In this document: piece after piece, positions 36,890 through 48,746 of the stretch | How positions within the stretch are numbered: the stretch's first letter is position 1 | Layout of the letters: every line of letters starts with the position of its first letter | Assembly (NCBI RefSeq): GCF_000276665.1 | Contig: NW_004955501.1 | Location: forward strand, 7,244,633-7,308,632 | Direction: 5' to 3' | DNA from: Chinchilla lanigera | Taxonomy: Eukaryota; Chordata; Mammalia; Rodentia; Chinchillidae | Length of the DNA: 64,000 nucleotides | Made by a program: the position numbers and the translations under genes | Notes under the pieces: generated by a model | Database searches by the model: none | The model's input: only the letters and a program-made list of their open reading frames with translations | What the model was told of the DNA's origin: nothing

Positions 36890-37960
36890 AGTTTTTGGTG
36901 TTACCAAAACTGGGAAGTTAAAAAAAAGAAAAAAGAGTGACACCAAAGTTTTTGGTGTTACCAGGGCAAGTGGCTCTCATCGGTCTCATCCTGCTCTTGG
37001 TAGATCCGGATCTGCTGGGACTCCCGCTCCCATCCCCGCCCTTTTTATTACCCATTCTGTACACTCATGGATGCTTTAGGGTGTTTTTGATCCCAACAGC
37101 TAGCAAGATGTCTTTTTCAGAAGACAGGCTGCGGGAGCACAAAGGGCAAGCTGGAAAGAACCCAGGACCGTCGGCTGGTCTCTCCATATTTTCCTGCTTT
37201 CCCAGGTCTTCTCAGCTTCCACTTGGAGCAGGTGGTTGCCTGAGAATCTTCCCTTCCCCGTCTGCCTTCAGGGAACACCAGGTAACCCAGGGACCTGGCG
37301 CCCTGCTCTGTGACTCAAATGCTGTTTCTTAGATTCTCTGGCTGCTTTTGGCAGGCTTACCTGCTCTTTTTTTTTTTTTTTTTTTTTTTTACAGCCTCCT
37401 GCTTACTTTCTCCCTAGTATATGACAGCATTTGTTTGCTTAGCTTCCCTTGGTTATTAGGCTCTTTCACTAGCAGGAAGAACAGGAACCGTGCCTGTCCC
37501 TTTCATTCTGGTCTCCCCAGTCTCAGCACAGAGCTCAGCATGCAGAGCGACCACACATCACCAACATTTGCTCCCACTGCATTTACAACTTGGCTCTGTA
37601 AGGAAAGATGGTTGCTCTGTGGCTCCTACTTAAGTTACTGTAAGTTACTGAAGCTTCCTAGTAGAGTTGCTTTATTCTTTCCATGAAAATCAGAGGAAAG
37701 TTGGTTAGGAATGGGGCACAGCAACAATACCAATACTCTGGAGGCTGAGGCAGGACAATTGCAAATTCAAGCCTAATCGATAACTGAGTGAGACCCTGTC
37801 CCAAAATAAAGAAGTTTTGAAAAAGGACTGGGATGTAGCTCAGTACGAAGGTCCTGTGTTCAATCCCCAGAACCAATAAAAAAAATAAATAAAATCAGAA
37901 GAAACTGCCCGAGGGATTAGTATTGCAAAAACCTGGGAAGTTAAAAAAAGAAAAAAGACT
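36890..37960 (+). repeat. Pair of direct repeats about 1 kb apart
   Basis: ctgggaagttaaaaaaa followed by gaaaaaaga occurs near 36910-36935 and again near 37931-37956. A smaller pair, gtttttggtgttacca, lies at about 36891 and 36947. The enclosed segment contains a poly-T run (37364-37390) and a B1-dID SINE. Confidence 0.6.
37710..37890 (+). repeat. B1-dID dimeric SINE
   Basis: B1-like half (ggggcacagcaacaatac...ggaggctgaggcaggacaat...gtgagaccctgtccc) plus ID-like half (ggactgggatgtagctcagt...caatccccagaacc) and an A-rich tail. Confidence 0.85.
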
Positions 37961-38469
37961 ACCACAGAGGAGCCATTTGCTTTTTTCTTACCACCTGAGG
38001 CAGATCCTCCAAATTAAATTTTCAAATCCACAGGAAAACAAACTAAACTCATTTAATCAATAAAACATTAAGTATTGAATTATATAATAAAGAAATAGAA
38101 TAATAAATGCTCAAAGAAAATCCCAGATTGTAGTGTTATTATTAGTATGTTCTTATCCTAGCAGGGCTGTATTTCCAGCATACTGAGGTACAGTCTGCCC
38201 ACCAAAGAGTCATAAGGTGGACATGGAGTTTAGGGAAGAAGTCGACTCCTAAGGTCCCACTCCTGGTGGAACTAGGGAATCAGAATTCATCAACTGTCTT
38301 CTGCAAAGAGACTGTCCTGGCTGTTTCTCTCAGCTTCTTTTTAATCTTGCTCCTCTTTACTTTCTGGTGGATTCTTAATGAATCTTGTTGTCACAGCACA
38401 TCCTCAAGTTATAAAACATGAATATAAATGCTAATACCTTTTCCTTAGTATTCTTTTCATTTTAAATAC

Positions 38470-38548
38470 CTGTAGTTGTCCGTCAATGTAAGGGATTTTT
38501 AAAATTTCTATGGCAGATGGTCTCAACGAAGGACTCTTGTTCAACATA
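38470..38548 (-). CDS. NEK11: NEK11 exon: end of kinase domain
   Basis: A 79-base exon. Its first base completes AGT (Ser), then MLNKSPSLRPSAIEILKIPY and IDGQLQ. The RPSA stretch supplies the conserved C-lobe arginine (kinase subdomain XI), and the helix after it closes the catalytic domain. The acceptor is CATTACAG, the donor is CTACAG|GTATTT, and it leaves in phase 0. It pairs with the exon at 38660 across a short intron. Confidence 0.95.
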
Positions 38549-38659
38549 CTGTAATGTTAAAAAAGAAAATTATTTTTCAAATAAACTAAAGCATAATTTC
38601 ACTTAAAGGTAGTAACATAATTTAAAACTGTTTCTGGGACAACAGATTTATTTCCAAAC
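38549..38659 (-). other. Short NEK11 intron (111 bases)
   Basis: This intron separates the two C-lobe exons. It begins GTTTGG and ends CATTACAG on the transcript strand. It contains no recognisable repeat and is close to the practical lower size for mammalian introns, while its neighbours are kilobases long. Confidence 0.9.
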
Positions 38660-38809
38660 CTTTCCATGATGGTGTTTAGTTCTTGTGGATATCTCTCAGG
38701 AAGCGAAGGTGTATCCCCTCCAACAATATTTAAAACAATGGACAAGAAAGTGGAGCCAGTGAATGCATGCTCCATACAGCACATCTCATATAAAATGCAT
38801 GCCAGTGAC
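38660..38809 (-). CDS. NEK11: NEK11 exon: kinase C-lobe
   Basis: A 150-base exon. Its first base completes the Trp of SDIW, followed by SLACILYEMCCMEHAFTGST, FLSIVLNIVGGDTPSLPERY and PQELNTIME plus two bases of Ser. This is the alpha-F to alpha-G part of the C-lobe, with the Nek-type LYEMC segment. The acceptor is GTCTTCAG and the donor is GGAAAG|GTTTGG, a weaker donor than its neighbours. The next exon follows after only 111 bases. Confidence 0.95.
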
Positions 38810-39859
38810 CTGAAGACAAAACCAAAGAATTTAAATAAGGAACAAATGTAAGATTTTAAATTTGCCCACCATACAAAACCTCAGAGGTATGAGGTCATTG
38901 GCTGTGAGTGTTGCAGTTTCATATTGGTGTTTTCCCCCCCATTTAAATGCATATTTATCAAAACAGATAGTCATTTTATAAAGTGAAAGAATAAAATACA
39001 AAGGTAAATCTAAACGGTTTTTTTTTCAAAGAAAAAAAGACAAACAATAGTTAGCAAGATTCCCGCATATAATAATAATTCTAAAAATCTGATCAATGTA
39101 ATAAGAAATTTTTAAATTAGTCTCTATGCAAGAAAAATAAAATGCAGCTAAATATTGTCTTCCTAAGGCACTTTTAATACTATGTATGCAAAGTACAATT
39201 TTAATTTATCACCCTAACCTGTGCTTTGTATTGATGAATTTTTTAAAAGGAAACACATTCTTTACTAGTTTTCTGAACATAAGCCATTTGCAATTAGGGT
39301 AGGAAAGCAGCTACTTTCAGCTCATATTAAAGTGTATAATTCTCCCTTGGGGAGTATGAAACAGAACATTAAAAGGCCAGATCAACCCAATGCTGATTTG
39401 TATTAAACATGCAAATCAGTTACCTCTACACCAGCAAAGAAGCCTTTTTCAATTGCTCTACCTTATAAAGAAAATTAAAAAGTAAAATCCTCCTTGAATC
39501 TAATAGTAAGACTATTATTCCTAAATGATAGATTCTTTTTAATCTTATAGGCATTATGAATTATGTAACTGGCTAGGTTTTGCTTTTCATATTAGTTGCT
39601 TAAAAGATTAGAAATAAATTTATATGACTTTTAACACTATTTCATTCATAGAAGGGCATAGGTAAAGAAAACTACAAGGATACTATAATTTCTTTTGCAG
39701 TTGTTGAAGAAAATGTGCAGGCATAAGAGAATTCTGCATATATGCATTGAAAATGTTTCCATTCCAGTAAATAATAATAAAAAATTGTATGTGATTGGTA
39801 CATTTTAAAAACATTTTCATATAGATCTCAAAAGAAACTCATAACTTCCCAGGGAGCTC
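38810..39859. other. Intronic sequence, nothing recognised
   Basis: AT-rich start of the 18-kb intron (its transcript-3' end). No named repeat. Confidence 0.45.
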
Positions 39860-39864
39860 GAGTC

Positions 39865-39990
39865 AATATCAAGTTTTTCCCACTTTACAGGTAAGGAAAT
39901 CAGCTCAGAGTAGTTAAATGATTTGGCCAAGGTCACACAAGGAGTAAATGGTAGAACTGACTCTTGGCTTGAGGCATTATTCTTTCTAAA
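39865..39990 (-). repeat. MIR SINE, antisense
   Basis: Order cccactttacaggtaaggaa...tcagctcagagtagttaaat...gatttggccaaggtcacaca...aatggtagaactgactcttg matches antisense MIR well. Confidence 0.8.
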
Positions 39991-41072
39991 TCACATATGA
40001 CTTTAATAGAATGAAGCAGAATGTTAGAAGAAATCACATGCCATCAGCTAGAACACCAAGGTCAGTGTAAACATTATCAATTATTAAAATTATATCTTAA
40101 AATTATTTAAAGTTCAGTAAGGTTTGCATTTGTCTGTAAGACTATTGTATCTGATGCAGCAACATGTACTTAGGTTTTATTCTCAGAAAAAAATTTCCTT
40201 TGAATAAAGATGAAGTAATAACACTTTTAGACAATATATAATAAAATATATATAAAGTATGAATACTTTAGAAAGTATTAAGACAATGGAGCTCAGCAGG
40301 AAAACACTATGAAATCATGACAGGGAGTTCTAATAAAGAACAGTGATGCCAGGCAGAAATAAGGAGTACAAAAAATAAAGAGTGTCAAAAAGAGTAACTG
40401 TGAATGTGAATGTGTAAAAATAGATATTAACTCTATAAAGTAATATTAAAAATATCTTGAGTTTAAAAATTTAAAAACACAAAAGACATATGAGAGCTAA
40501 AAGTATTTTAAAATCCTCGCATTACTGGAAAAGTGGCTAAAATAATAATTTTTACTAGATAGTAATAAGTCCAGGGTGCATGTTTCTATGGTTTTCATCA
40601 AAAGAAGAGCAAAGCAATGTACAACTGATTATAAACAAGCTACTAGAGGAAAAAATCAAATTACAAAGATTTAAGTCAGAAAAAGAAAAAAAAGAACTTA
40701 GACTAAGTGGGATATATATGGAGCAAATAAGATAATGAATAAAAGTACAAATATAATTACAATATAAGGGACCAATACTCCAATTAAAAAGACTAAGATT
40801 ATCAGACTAAATAAAAAAGTTAACTGCTCAAACCTTAAATATAACAACACAAGAAGGTTGATAGAAAAAGATATATCATGCAAACACTTCCTGAACTATT
40901 GCTAGCATAGCTACACTCATATCAGACAAAGCAGATTTTAAGGCAAGAAGCCCTACTATATTAAGATGATATTAAGATAATAACTGTCAGACACATACAA
41001 CAATTCTTAAGCTGAATACACCAAATAACACTGTATGTGTATATGAAACAAAAACTGACAGAATTAAAAAGA

Positions 41073-41176
41073 GGGGCTGGGGATTTAGCTCAGTGGCACA
41101 GTGCCTGACTGGCAAGCGTAAGGTCACGAGTTTGATTCCTGGTACTGGAAAAAAACCAAAACCAAAAAAAAAAAGG
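41073..41176 (+). repeat. ID SINE
   Basis: ggggctggggatttagctca...cctgactggcaagcgtaagg...gatttga-like B box and a long A-rich tail (aaaaaccaaaaccaaaaaa). Inserted in the old L1. Confidence 0.95.
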
Positions 41177-41579
41177 AAAAATAAGTTGTCACAGTGACTC
41201 ACAATCACACCTTTTTGAATACGTGACAGAACAAATAGACAAAAAAATCAATAAGTATAAAAAAAATCTATACAACACAATTACCAAAATTGACAAATTG
41301 TCATAAATGCACCAAATAATGGCAAAATTAAAATTATTTTTAAGGACATGTAGAACATTTATCAAAACTGCTCATACTTAGGGTCATAAAACAAACCTCA
41401 ATAGATTTCCCAGATCAAAATCTTGAGCGCATATTTTCTGACCACTCTGAACCTAAACTTGACATGAAACAAAGACAGAAAATAAAATGAAGGGAAAAAA
41501 AAACTACAAAATCTCACTACTTGGAAATTAAGGGACACATCTAAGTAATATTTAGGTTAAACAAAAATAATTATAATTT

Positions 41580-41760
41580 GTGTGGTGGAGGATGAGGTAC
41601 TGGGGAATGAACCCAGGGCCTTTCTCCAGAGTTATATACCCAGTCTTTTTTTTTATTTGGAAGTGGGAGGTCTTAGGGTAGTACATACTTATAACACAGT
41701 TGTTTGGGAGGCTGAGGCAGGAGGACTGTAGGTGTGAGGGCAGCCTAGGAAATATTTTTA
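41580..41760 (+). repeat. Antisense ID-like piece followed by B1-like piece
   Basis: ggtactggggaatgaaccca...gagttatatacccagtc (41596-41645) reads as the reverse complement of an ID/tRNA-type SINE. Then a T-run and gggaggctgaggcaggagga (about 41706-41728) reads as B1 in sense. Two diverged pieces joined head to head. Confidence 0.6.
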
Positions 41761-42872
41761 ACTGAAAGCTAATTAAGATTCAAAATATCAACCCTTATTG
41801 AGTGTAGATAATATAAGTACATATAACAAAACTGAAAATATTAAATGTATATATTAACAGAGAAAAGATTAAAATCTGTGATGAAAGAACTTGATAATCT
41901 AGAAAAAGTAACAAGAAACACTAAAGTTTAAAGAAAGAAAGTAATTAAGTAAAACCATAATAAAAATAGAATCAGTAAAGACTAAGGAAATTTCATAGAC
42001 CTGTAGCAAAGCTTATCAAGAAAATGAGAAAATACAGTAATAATAGGAATAGAAAAAGGCATGGTATTATAGATTTCATAGATATGGAAAGTATTAGAAC
42101 AGCATTCTAAACATGTTTTTCTTCAATACATATGACCATTTGTGTGCAGTGAATGCTCTTTTAAAGATACAGTTTACCAAACTGACACAGGAAGAAGTAG
42201 AAAGAATGAACGGTCCCTTACCTATTGCACAGAGATCAACCATTATTTAAAATTATAAAATTGAAACATTTTCCACAAAAAACTCTAAGAGGTGGCTTTA
42301 CTAAAAATTCTTCCAAACATTTAAGAATAAATTACACCAGTCTTATAAAATCTCTATATTTTATGAACCAAAAAAATTAATAATAAAATATATATAAATA
42401 CCTTACAGGAGAGAAAAATTAGAGGTAATTTTTTTCATTAATGTAAATTAAAACACTCAAAACACACATACATATTAGCAAATAGAACATGGTGACATGT
42501 TAAAGAGACACTACATCATGACCAAGTGAATTTTATTTCAGGAACTTAGTGTTTGAAAATCAATTAATACAATATTAATTTTATTTGATTAGAGGCAAAA
42601 AGAGAGAAATATATCATCATTTTGATAGATGTGGAGAAAGCATTTCATAATATTATAGACCTAATGTAATAATAATCAAAATCCTAGTAGACTTTTTAAA
42701 AGGAAATGATATGCTGGTTCTAAATTTACATGGAAATGCTACCAAAAGTCCAATTCTATTATAAAATTGTATTATTTATGAAAGTGTGGTATTGCACAAA
42801 GGAAAAACTTGAAACAAACTATAACTGTTCCTGAAAACAGAATTACACAAATTCAAATCACTTGGTTAAAGG

Positions 42873-45057
42873 ATGCAATTCTCCCTAATTCATTTCTAGA
42901 GGCAAGTATCATATTGATACCAAAACCAGAGAAAGACCCAACCAAAAAAGAACTACAGACCAATCTCCCTAATGAACATAGATGCAAAGATACTCAATAA
43001 GATACTGGCAAACAGAATTCAGCAAATCATGAAGAAGATAATACACCATGACCAAGTAGGATTCATCCCAGGGATGCAGGGATGGTTCAGTATACACAAA
43101 TAAATCAATGTAATACACCACATCAATAAAGCTAAAGACAAAAATCACATAATCATCTCAGGAGATGCAGAAAAAGCTTTTGACAAAGTCCAACATGCAT
43201 TCATGATAAAAACCTTACAGAAAATAGGAATCAATGGTCTTTACCTCAACCTGGTAAGAGCCATCTATGACTAACAAACAGCCAACATCATACTAAATGG
43301 ACAAAAACTAAAAGCTTTCATTTTAAAATCAGGAGCAAGACAAGGATGTCCACTGTTACCACCCGTATTCAACATAGTTCTGGAAGCATTAGCCAGAGCA
43401 ATTAGACAAGAGAGAGATATAAAAGGAATAAGAATAGGAAAGGAAGAAGTGAAATTATAACTATTTGCAGATGCTATTACACTCTACATGAAAGACCCAA
43501 AAACTCCACCAGAAGACTCCTAGAATTAATCAATAAATTCAGTAATGTAGTTGGATACAAAGTCAGCACTCAAAAATCAATAGCATTCCTATACAAAAAC
43601 AACAGACACACTGAGGGAGAAATTAAGGAAAACATACCTTTTATAATAGCATCCAAAAAATTAAAATATTTAGGAATCAATCTAACAAAAGAAGTAAATC
43701 ATCTATGCAGTGAAAACTACAGTACTCTGAAAAAAGAAATCAAAAAGGATTTCAGAAAATGGAAAGATATTCCTTGTTCATGGATAGGAAGAACCAACAT
43801 TGTGAAAATGGCCATACTTCCTAAATTGTTGTACAGATTCAATGCAATTCCAATTAAAATACCAGTAGAATACCTCACAGATCTAGAGAAAACATTCCTA
43901 ATTTTCATCTGGAACCAGAAAAGACCCAGAATAGCAAAAGCAATCCTGGGCAACAAAGACAAGGCAGGTGGCATCACAATCCCTGACTTGAAATTACACT
44001 ACAAAGCTACTGTGATAAAATCAATATGATACTGGCAAAACTGCAGACNNNNNNNNNNNNNNNNNNNNNNNNNNNNNNNNNNNNNNNNNNNNNNNNNNNN
44101 NNNNNNNNNNNNNNNNNNNNNNNNNNNNNNNNNNNNNNNNNNNNNNNNNNNNNNNNNNNNNNNNNNNNNNNNNNNNNNNNNNNNNNNNNNNNNNNNNNNN
44201 NNNNNNNNNNNNNNNNNNNNNNNNNNNNNNNNNNNNNNNNNNNNNNNNNNNNNNNNNNNNNNNNNNNNNNNNNNNNNNNNNNNNNNNNNNNNNNNNNNNN
44301 NNNNNNNNNNNNNNNNNNNNNNNNNNNNNNNNNNNNNNNNNNNNNNNNNNNNNNNNNNNNNNNNNNNNNNNNNNNNNNNNNNNNNNNNNNNNNNNNNNNN
44401 NNNNNNNNNNNNNNNNNNNNNNNNNNNNNNNNNNNNNNNNNNNNNNNNNNNNNNNNNNNNNNNNNNNNNNNNNNNNNNNNNNNNNNNNNNNNNNNNNNNN
44501 NNNNNNNNNNNNNNNNNNNNNNNNNNNNNNNNNNNNNNNNNNNNNNNNNNNNNNNNNNNNNNNNNNNNNNNNNNNNNNNNNNNNNNNNNNNNNNNNNNNN
44601 NNNNNNNNNNNNNNNNNNNNNNNNNNNNNNNNNNNNNNNNNNNNNNNNNNNNNNNNNNNNNNNNNNNNNNNNNNNNNNNNNNNNNNNNNNNNNNNNNNNN
44701 NNNNNNNNNNNNNNNNNNNNNNNNNNNNNNNNNNNNNNNNNNNNNNNNNNNNNNNNNNNNNNNNNNNNNNNNNNNNNNNNNNNNNNNNNNNNNNNNNNNN
44801 NNNNNNNNNNNNNNNNNNNNNNNNNNNNNNNNNNNNNNNNNNNNTAATAGCTACATCATGGAAGCAACCCAAATGCCCATCAACTGAGGAATGGATTAAA
44901 AAGTTGTGGTACTTTTATATAATGGAGTATTACTCAGCTGTAAAGAAAGATAAACTCGAGGCTTTTATAGGTAAATGGACACAACTAGAGACCATATTTA
45001 TAAGTGAAATAAATCAGACCCACATGTGTAAACACTGTATTGTCTCACTAGCGTAAG
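42873..45057 (+). pseudogene. L1 ORF2 reverse-transcriptase to C-terminal remnant, disrupted
   Basis: Recognisable pieces are [12 protein letters not shown] (near 42920), KAFDKVQH (near 43180), [18 protein letters not shown] (near 43870) and, after the gap, MEYYSA-type sequence read as tggagtattactcagctgta (near 44923). The catalytic motif reads FADA rather than FADD at 43464-43475, and a stop lies two codons before it, so this copy cannot be active. Confidence 0.85.
44049..44844. other. Assembly gap (796 N)
   Basis: An unbroken N run inside the younger L1 ORF2. Long open frames across it are artefacts. Confidence 0.99.
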
Positions 45058-45470
45058 AACCTGAAAGAGTGAATAAAATCTAAAAGGTACAGTAGACATT
45101 GCGAAACAAAAGGAAACTTTTCAAAAGGAAAGAACAACTGGGATGAGGGAAAAGAGAAAAGAAAGAAGGGGAAAAATATCTATATATGTATACACAAGAT
45201 AACTAACATAGTTGTGCTACTGCCTTTCTTGCTCTATTGAAAGGAGCAGTTAATGTTTAAACGTAGGATCAATCTTACATGTCTATATTTGTTTATCTGA
45301 GTATCCAATCTGAAGATATCAATATGTAATACAACAACCATTGTTAATTTCTAATCACCTTGTCTGAAATTCTGTATTGCTTGTATTGTTTTTGTGTTAT
45401 TTTCTAAATGTATGTGTGTTTAATATGTTTTCATTCTTTTATCTTTAAAATAAAAAAATCACTTGGTTAA

Positions 45471-46095
45471 TGCAAAGGCAAACTCTACTGCAGAGCAGTG
45501 GAAACATGGTCTTTTCATCAAGTTATGCTGGGTCAACTGAGTATCAACATGGAAAACCATGTATTTGGATTTCTGTCTCTACAGTCAAAAAAACCAAAAT
45601 ATCAGTTACATATTAATCTAGCTGTGAGAAATAAGTCATAAACTTTTAAATGAAAACAAGGGAATATCCTTGGGCATTAACAATAAAACTATGAACTTCT
45701 ATTCATGAAAAGATGCCATTAGGAAAATAAAAAGGAAAACACAGAGATGAAGATATTTGTGATTCCAGTATCTATCAAAGATTGGTAATCAGTATATGTT
45801 AAAATTTAATTCATTAATTAAATTCCAGTAATCATTCAGAACAGAAGATAATTCAATGAGAAAAATGAGCAGAGCACTTGAACAGATACTAAATGGCAAA
45901 AAAAAACATGAGATGTTCAACATTGTCAGTCAGCTGAGAAATAAAAATAAAAACCACAGTATAGTAACTATACACACTCCTCAGAGTGCTTAAAATAAAA
46001 AGACATAAAATGCCAAGTTAGTACTTGTTATATTATGAAAAAAAATTCTTGGAGAAAGGACAGAGGCTGCATATTACTGGTAAAATATAATCATC
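45471..46095 (+). mobile_element. Old L1 (L1M-like), part 2
   Basis: Resumes the interrupted old ORF2: tgcaaaggcaaactctactg...catggtcttttcatcaagtt...tgctgggtcaactgagtatc, the expected order downstream of 42869. Continues through decayed C-terminal sequence (ggagaaaggacagaggctgc). It confirms the nested order old L1 - young L1 - old L1. Confidence 0.75.
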
Positions 46096-46890
46096 AGATT
46101 GAACTGAATATTTTTGCCTATGCTCAGAATGTATAAAATGTCTGTGTTAATGAATTACCTATTGGGCAATCCACTCGGGTTCCCTTCTGTCTCTCTCTTG
46201 GAAAGAAGCTTTCTTTCCCCCAATAAACATATTGTGCTCTTTTAAAAAATGAACTATTTAAGGAAATAAGTATTTTCCTCAGAGAAAAGTCTACAATTCA
46301 AACCTTAAAAATTTGTTCTTATATTTACAGAATAGTAGAGGTACAAAAGTGTATAAAGATTTGCTCATTACAAATTCTTCTCTTATTAATGAGAAAAACC
46401 AAAGATCAGAGAGAGGAGGCAACTCCCAAAGAGAGACAGCATGTTACATCACCTCATGTTTGGCATTGGCATTAGTTCTCATCCAATATCTCTCTTTTTA
46501 AAATGCCTTTAAAGTTACACTGACCACGCTTTGTTGTATAATGCAATGTACCTGTAATAATCTGAACACTGAAAAATAAAATCAACTTGCAGGTCCGAGT
46601 GGTAGAGGCTATCAAGCGCTCTGCACCCACACACTTCTGAAGGTTCATTCTCAGCTCTCACGGGTTTAAGGTCACCCTGAGGACTCAGATTCAAAGCCAA
46701 CACAGCCACATGACCTCTCCTGGCTCTGAAAGGTCTGAAAGTTTGGATGGGAGCAACAACCCCTCCTGACCCAGGACTTTTGAGCTGTCTTGGAAGCAGA
46801 CTATTAAATTGTCTCCACCAATAACACAAATGGTAACAACAATAATAATGAAAATAGTAGCTGGAATTTTAATAGTATTTACTATGAGCG
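46096..46890. other. Intronic sequence, possible LTR tail
   Basis: tgtctctctcttggaaagaa...ccccaataaacatattg (about 46187-46232) looks like a retroviral LTR R/U5 segment, but I cannot place a family. The remainder to 46890 is unrecognised. Confidence 0.35.
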
Positions 46891-46894
46891 AGGC

Positions 46895-47065
46895 CCTGTT
46901 CATATATCCCTCATACTGTATGTTTTAACTCACTGAATCATCCTCATAATCCTAGTGACAAAGGATGAGATTAAGTAAAATTGGTCGCATTGTTTAGGGT
47001 TGCATGTTGAATAGGAGGTAGAGCTAGGATTGCAGTTTGGACTGTGCAGAGGTAGAGACACAGAC
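46895..47065 (-). repeat. MIR-like SINE, antisense
   Basis: Order actcactgaatcatcctcat...gacaaaggatgagattaagt...ggtagagctaggattgcagt is like antisense MIR. Diverged. Confidence 0.55.
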
Positions 47066-48356
47066 TATGTATCATCTTGCTTCTCCTAATGCTGTACCAA
47101 TCAGAGCGCTCCAGATCCTTAATTGCTCTTGAGTTGAAAATCATGGCAGAGGCTTTCAGCCAGGGCCTGACTTCTCAACTTACTGCAGGTCTTGTATGGA
47201 ACCACAGTTCACATTTCATGACCACTGGGGCCTTAGACACTGAGTCAATCAGAGCAACAGATCATGGCAAATAGAGGGCAAACAATGAGCTGCTCTGTAG
47301 GAACACAAAAAGACAAGTTTTGCTTTTAGGTTTTTTTTTTTATTGTTTGGACAAAAAAAAGGGGGCTTGGGGGTCTATTAATAGTGAATTGACCTGGAAC
47401 TCAAACCCTGCTTTGAAGGAGTTATAGGTCTACCCAAGTCACATTTGATGAATTTATTAAGGTTATGAAAAGACGTGCAATTACTTGGTTAAACAACCTA
47501 CGGAAAAATTAGATCCTGAGGTTGATTTAGTAACCCAAGAACTGTGACATGACTACTGTGTTTTGGAAATACTGTCAACTATACTATAAGAATGCTGCTT
47601 TGTGTTCACCAGTTTCACTTTCATCTACTGATATTCACTTGTACTTGAGCACATGGAGGAGACTTTATCCGCCAGGCGCTGTGAACAGAGACCTGCTATG
47701 GCTCAGTGCACTTGCCTGGAATAGGTGCTAGTAAATGAAATATGAGGCAATTCAATTACAGAAATTCCCTCTGACAAGCTGACAGATTATTTTATTATCC
47801 AGTTATACATTTTAAGAGCTATCTACTAGATGTATTTTTTTATTCTGGTAACTATATTCATATGTACTTCTGCCTTTATTTTCTCCTATTTCTAACCATA
47901 CATTTCTATGTAGGAATAACTATATCACCCTTCAAACTCTTAACTTCCATCCTTTTGAAGAATTTTCTCTTTTTGGACTGCCTAACTCTGACTGTACAAA
48001 AGTGTTGAGGGGTAGTGGTAGGTTAGGAAAACCTTTTGAAAAAAGAAACGAAAACTGCAGTTTACTTAGAAGTCTGATTTACATTCCTTTCTTTTTCTGG
48101 AACACAGCCACTGTAAATAAGTAAATAAATTTCTGCTAAGCAATGGAAGGGAAAGTTGGGATCAGATGTGTGTGAAGCAGATTACACCTGGATTCCATAA
48201 GCTTGCCATCTGTCCCAGTCAACCAGAACAACAGAGAAGATTTCTGAAAAACAAGTTGATAATGAATTGCAAATGTAACTCAGACTTCATCTTGTCTCAG
48301 TGTAGCTAAATATACCCCTTAAAATCTGCCCGGACTCTGAAAACAGAACACCCTTG
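47066..48356. other. Intronic sequence, nothing recognised
   Basis: No named repeat or exon. Contains a T-run then A/G-run block at about 47330-47366. Confidence 0.45.
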
Positions 48357-48746
48357 TGTTGGTTACCTTTCTCTTATTGCTGAGACAAAATACCTGACAC
48401 CCAAAATTGAGGAAGAAAAGGTTTATTTAGCTCACAGTTTGTAGAGATTTCAGTCTATAATCAGCTGGCTCCAAAGAAGGGTGGCATGGCAGGTGGGCAA
48501 CCATTCATGGCAGCAGAAGACAGAAAAAGCAACAACAGCAAAAGAAGGGGAAGAGCAAGCCTCTTTTCCTCATTTATACTGTATGCAGGTTACTCTCCTT
48601 AGAGTGGGTGTAGCATTCAAGCCCTCTCCCTGCCCTCCTCTTGCACAGGCTCAGGATGTTTACAAAATTAGAACCCTGGCCCCCTGCTGAGTCACTTAGT
48701 TAAGCTTCTAAACTTCTCAAATTTACACAATTAATTAACCATCACA
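48357..48746 (-). mobile_element. MaLR-like solo LTR, antisense
   Basis: Antisense copy of the LTR family at 28918-29308: starts tgttggttacctttctctta...caaaatacctgacacccaaa and ends aagcttctaaacttctcaaa...aaccatcaca. The two copies define an LTR of about 390 bases beginning TGTGATGG and ending near CCAAC/AAGACA. Confidence 0.8.

Larger units (their letters stand above)
40890..42869 (+). mobile_element. Old L1 (L1M-like) ORF2 region, part 1
   Basis: Sense ORF2 relic: atatcagacaaagcagattttaag near 40920, a decayed reverse-transcriptase piece near 42520-42660 (gaccaagtgaattttatttc; ttgatagatgtggagaaagc) and aatcctagtagactttttaa near 42690. Stops throughout. Two SINE patches (41073-41176 and 41580-41760) interrupt it, and the younger L1 follows. 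Confidence 0.75.
42870..45455 (+). mobile_element. Younger L1, 5'-truncated, inserted in old L1
   Basis: Identical 15-mers aaatcacttggttaa flank it at 42855-42869 and 45456-45470, so the borders are certain. It contains part of ORF2 (reverse transcriptase onward), a 796-base gap, the ORF2 C-terminus and a 3'UTR ending in ataaaaaaa. It starts within ORF2, consistent with 5' truncation during reverse transcription. Frames are broken by stops (one at 43458-43460). Confidence 0.95.

Noticed and set aside
36937..37332. A 131-codon plus-strand frame starting with hydrophobic residues as a secreted protein
   Set aside because: No family match. It lies in an intron antisense to NEK11 between direct repeats, so chance or retroposed origin is more likely.
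44021..44872. Open frames of 273-283 codons around 44.0-44.9 kb
   Set aside because: They span the second N gap inside an L1.
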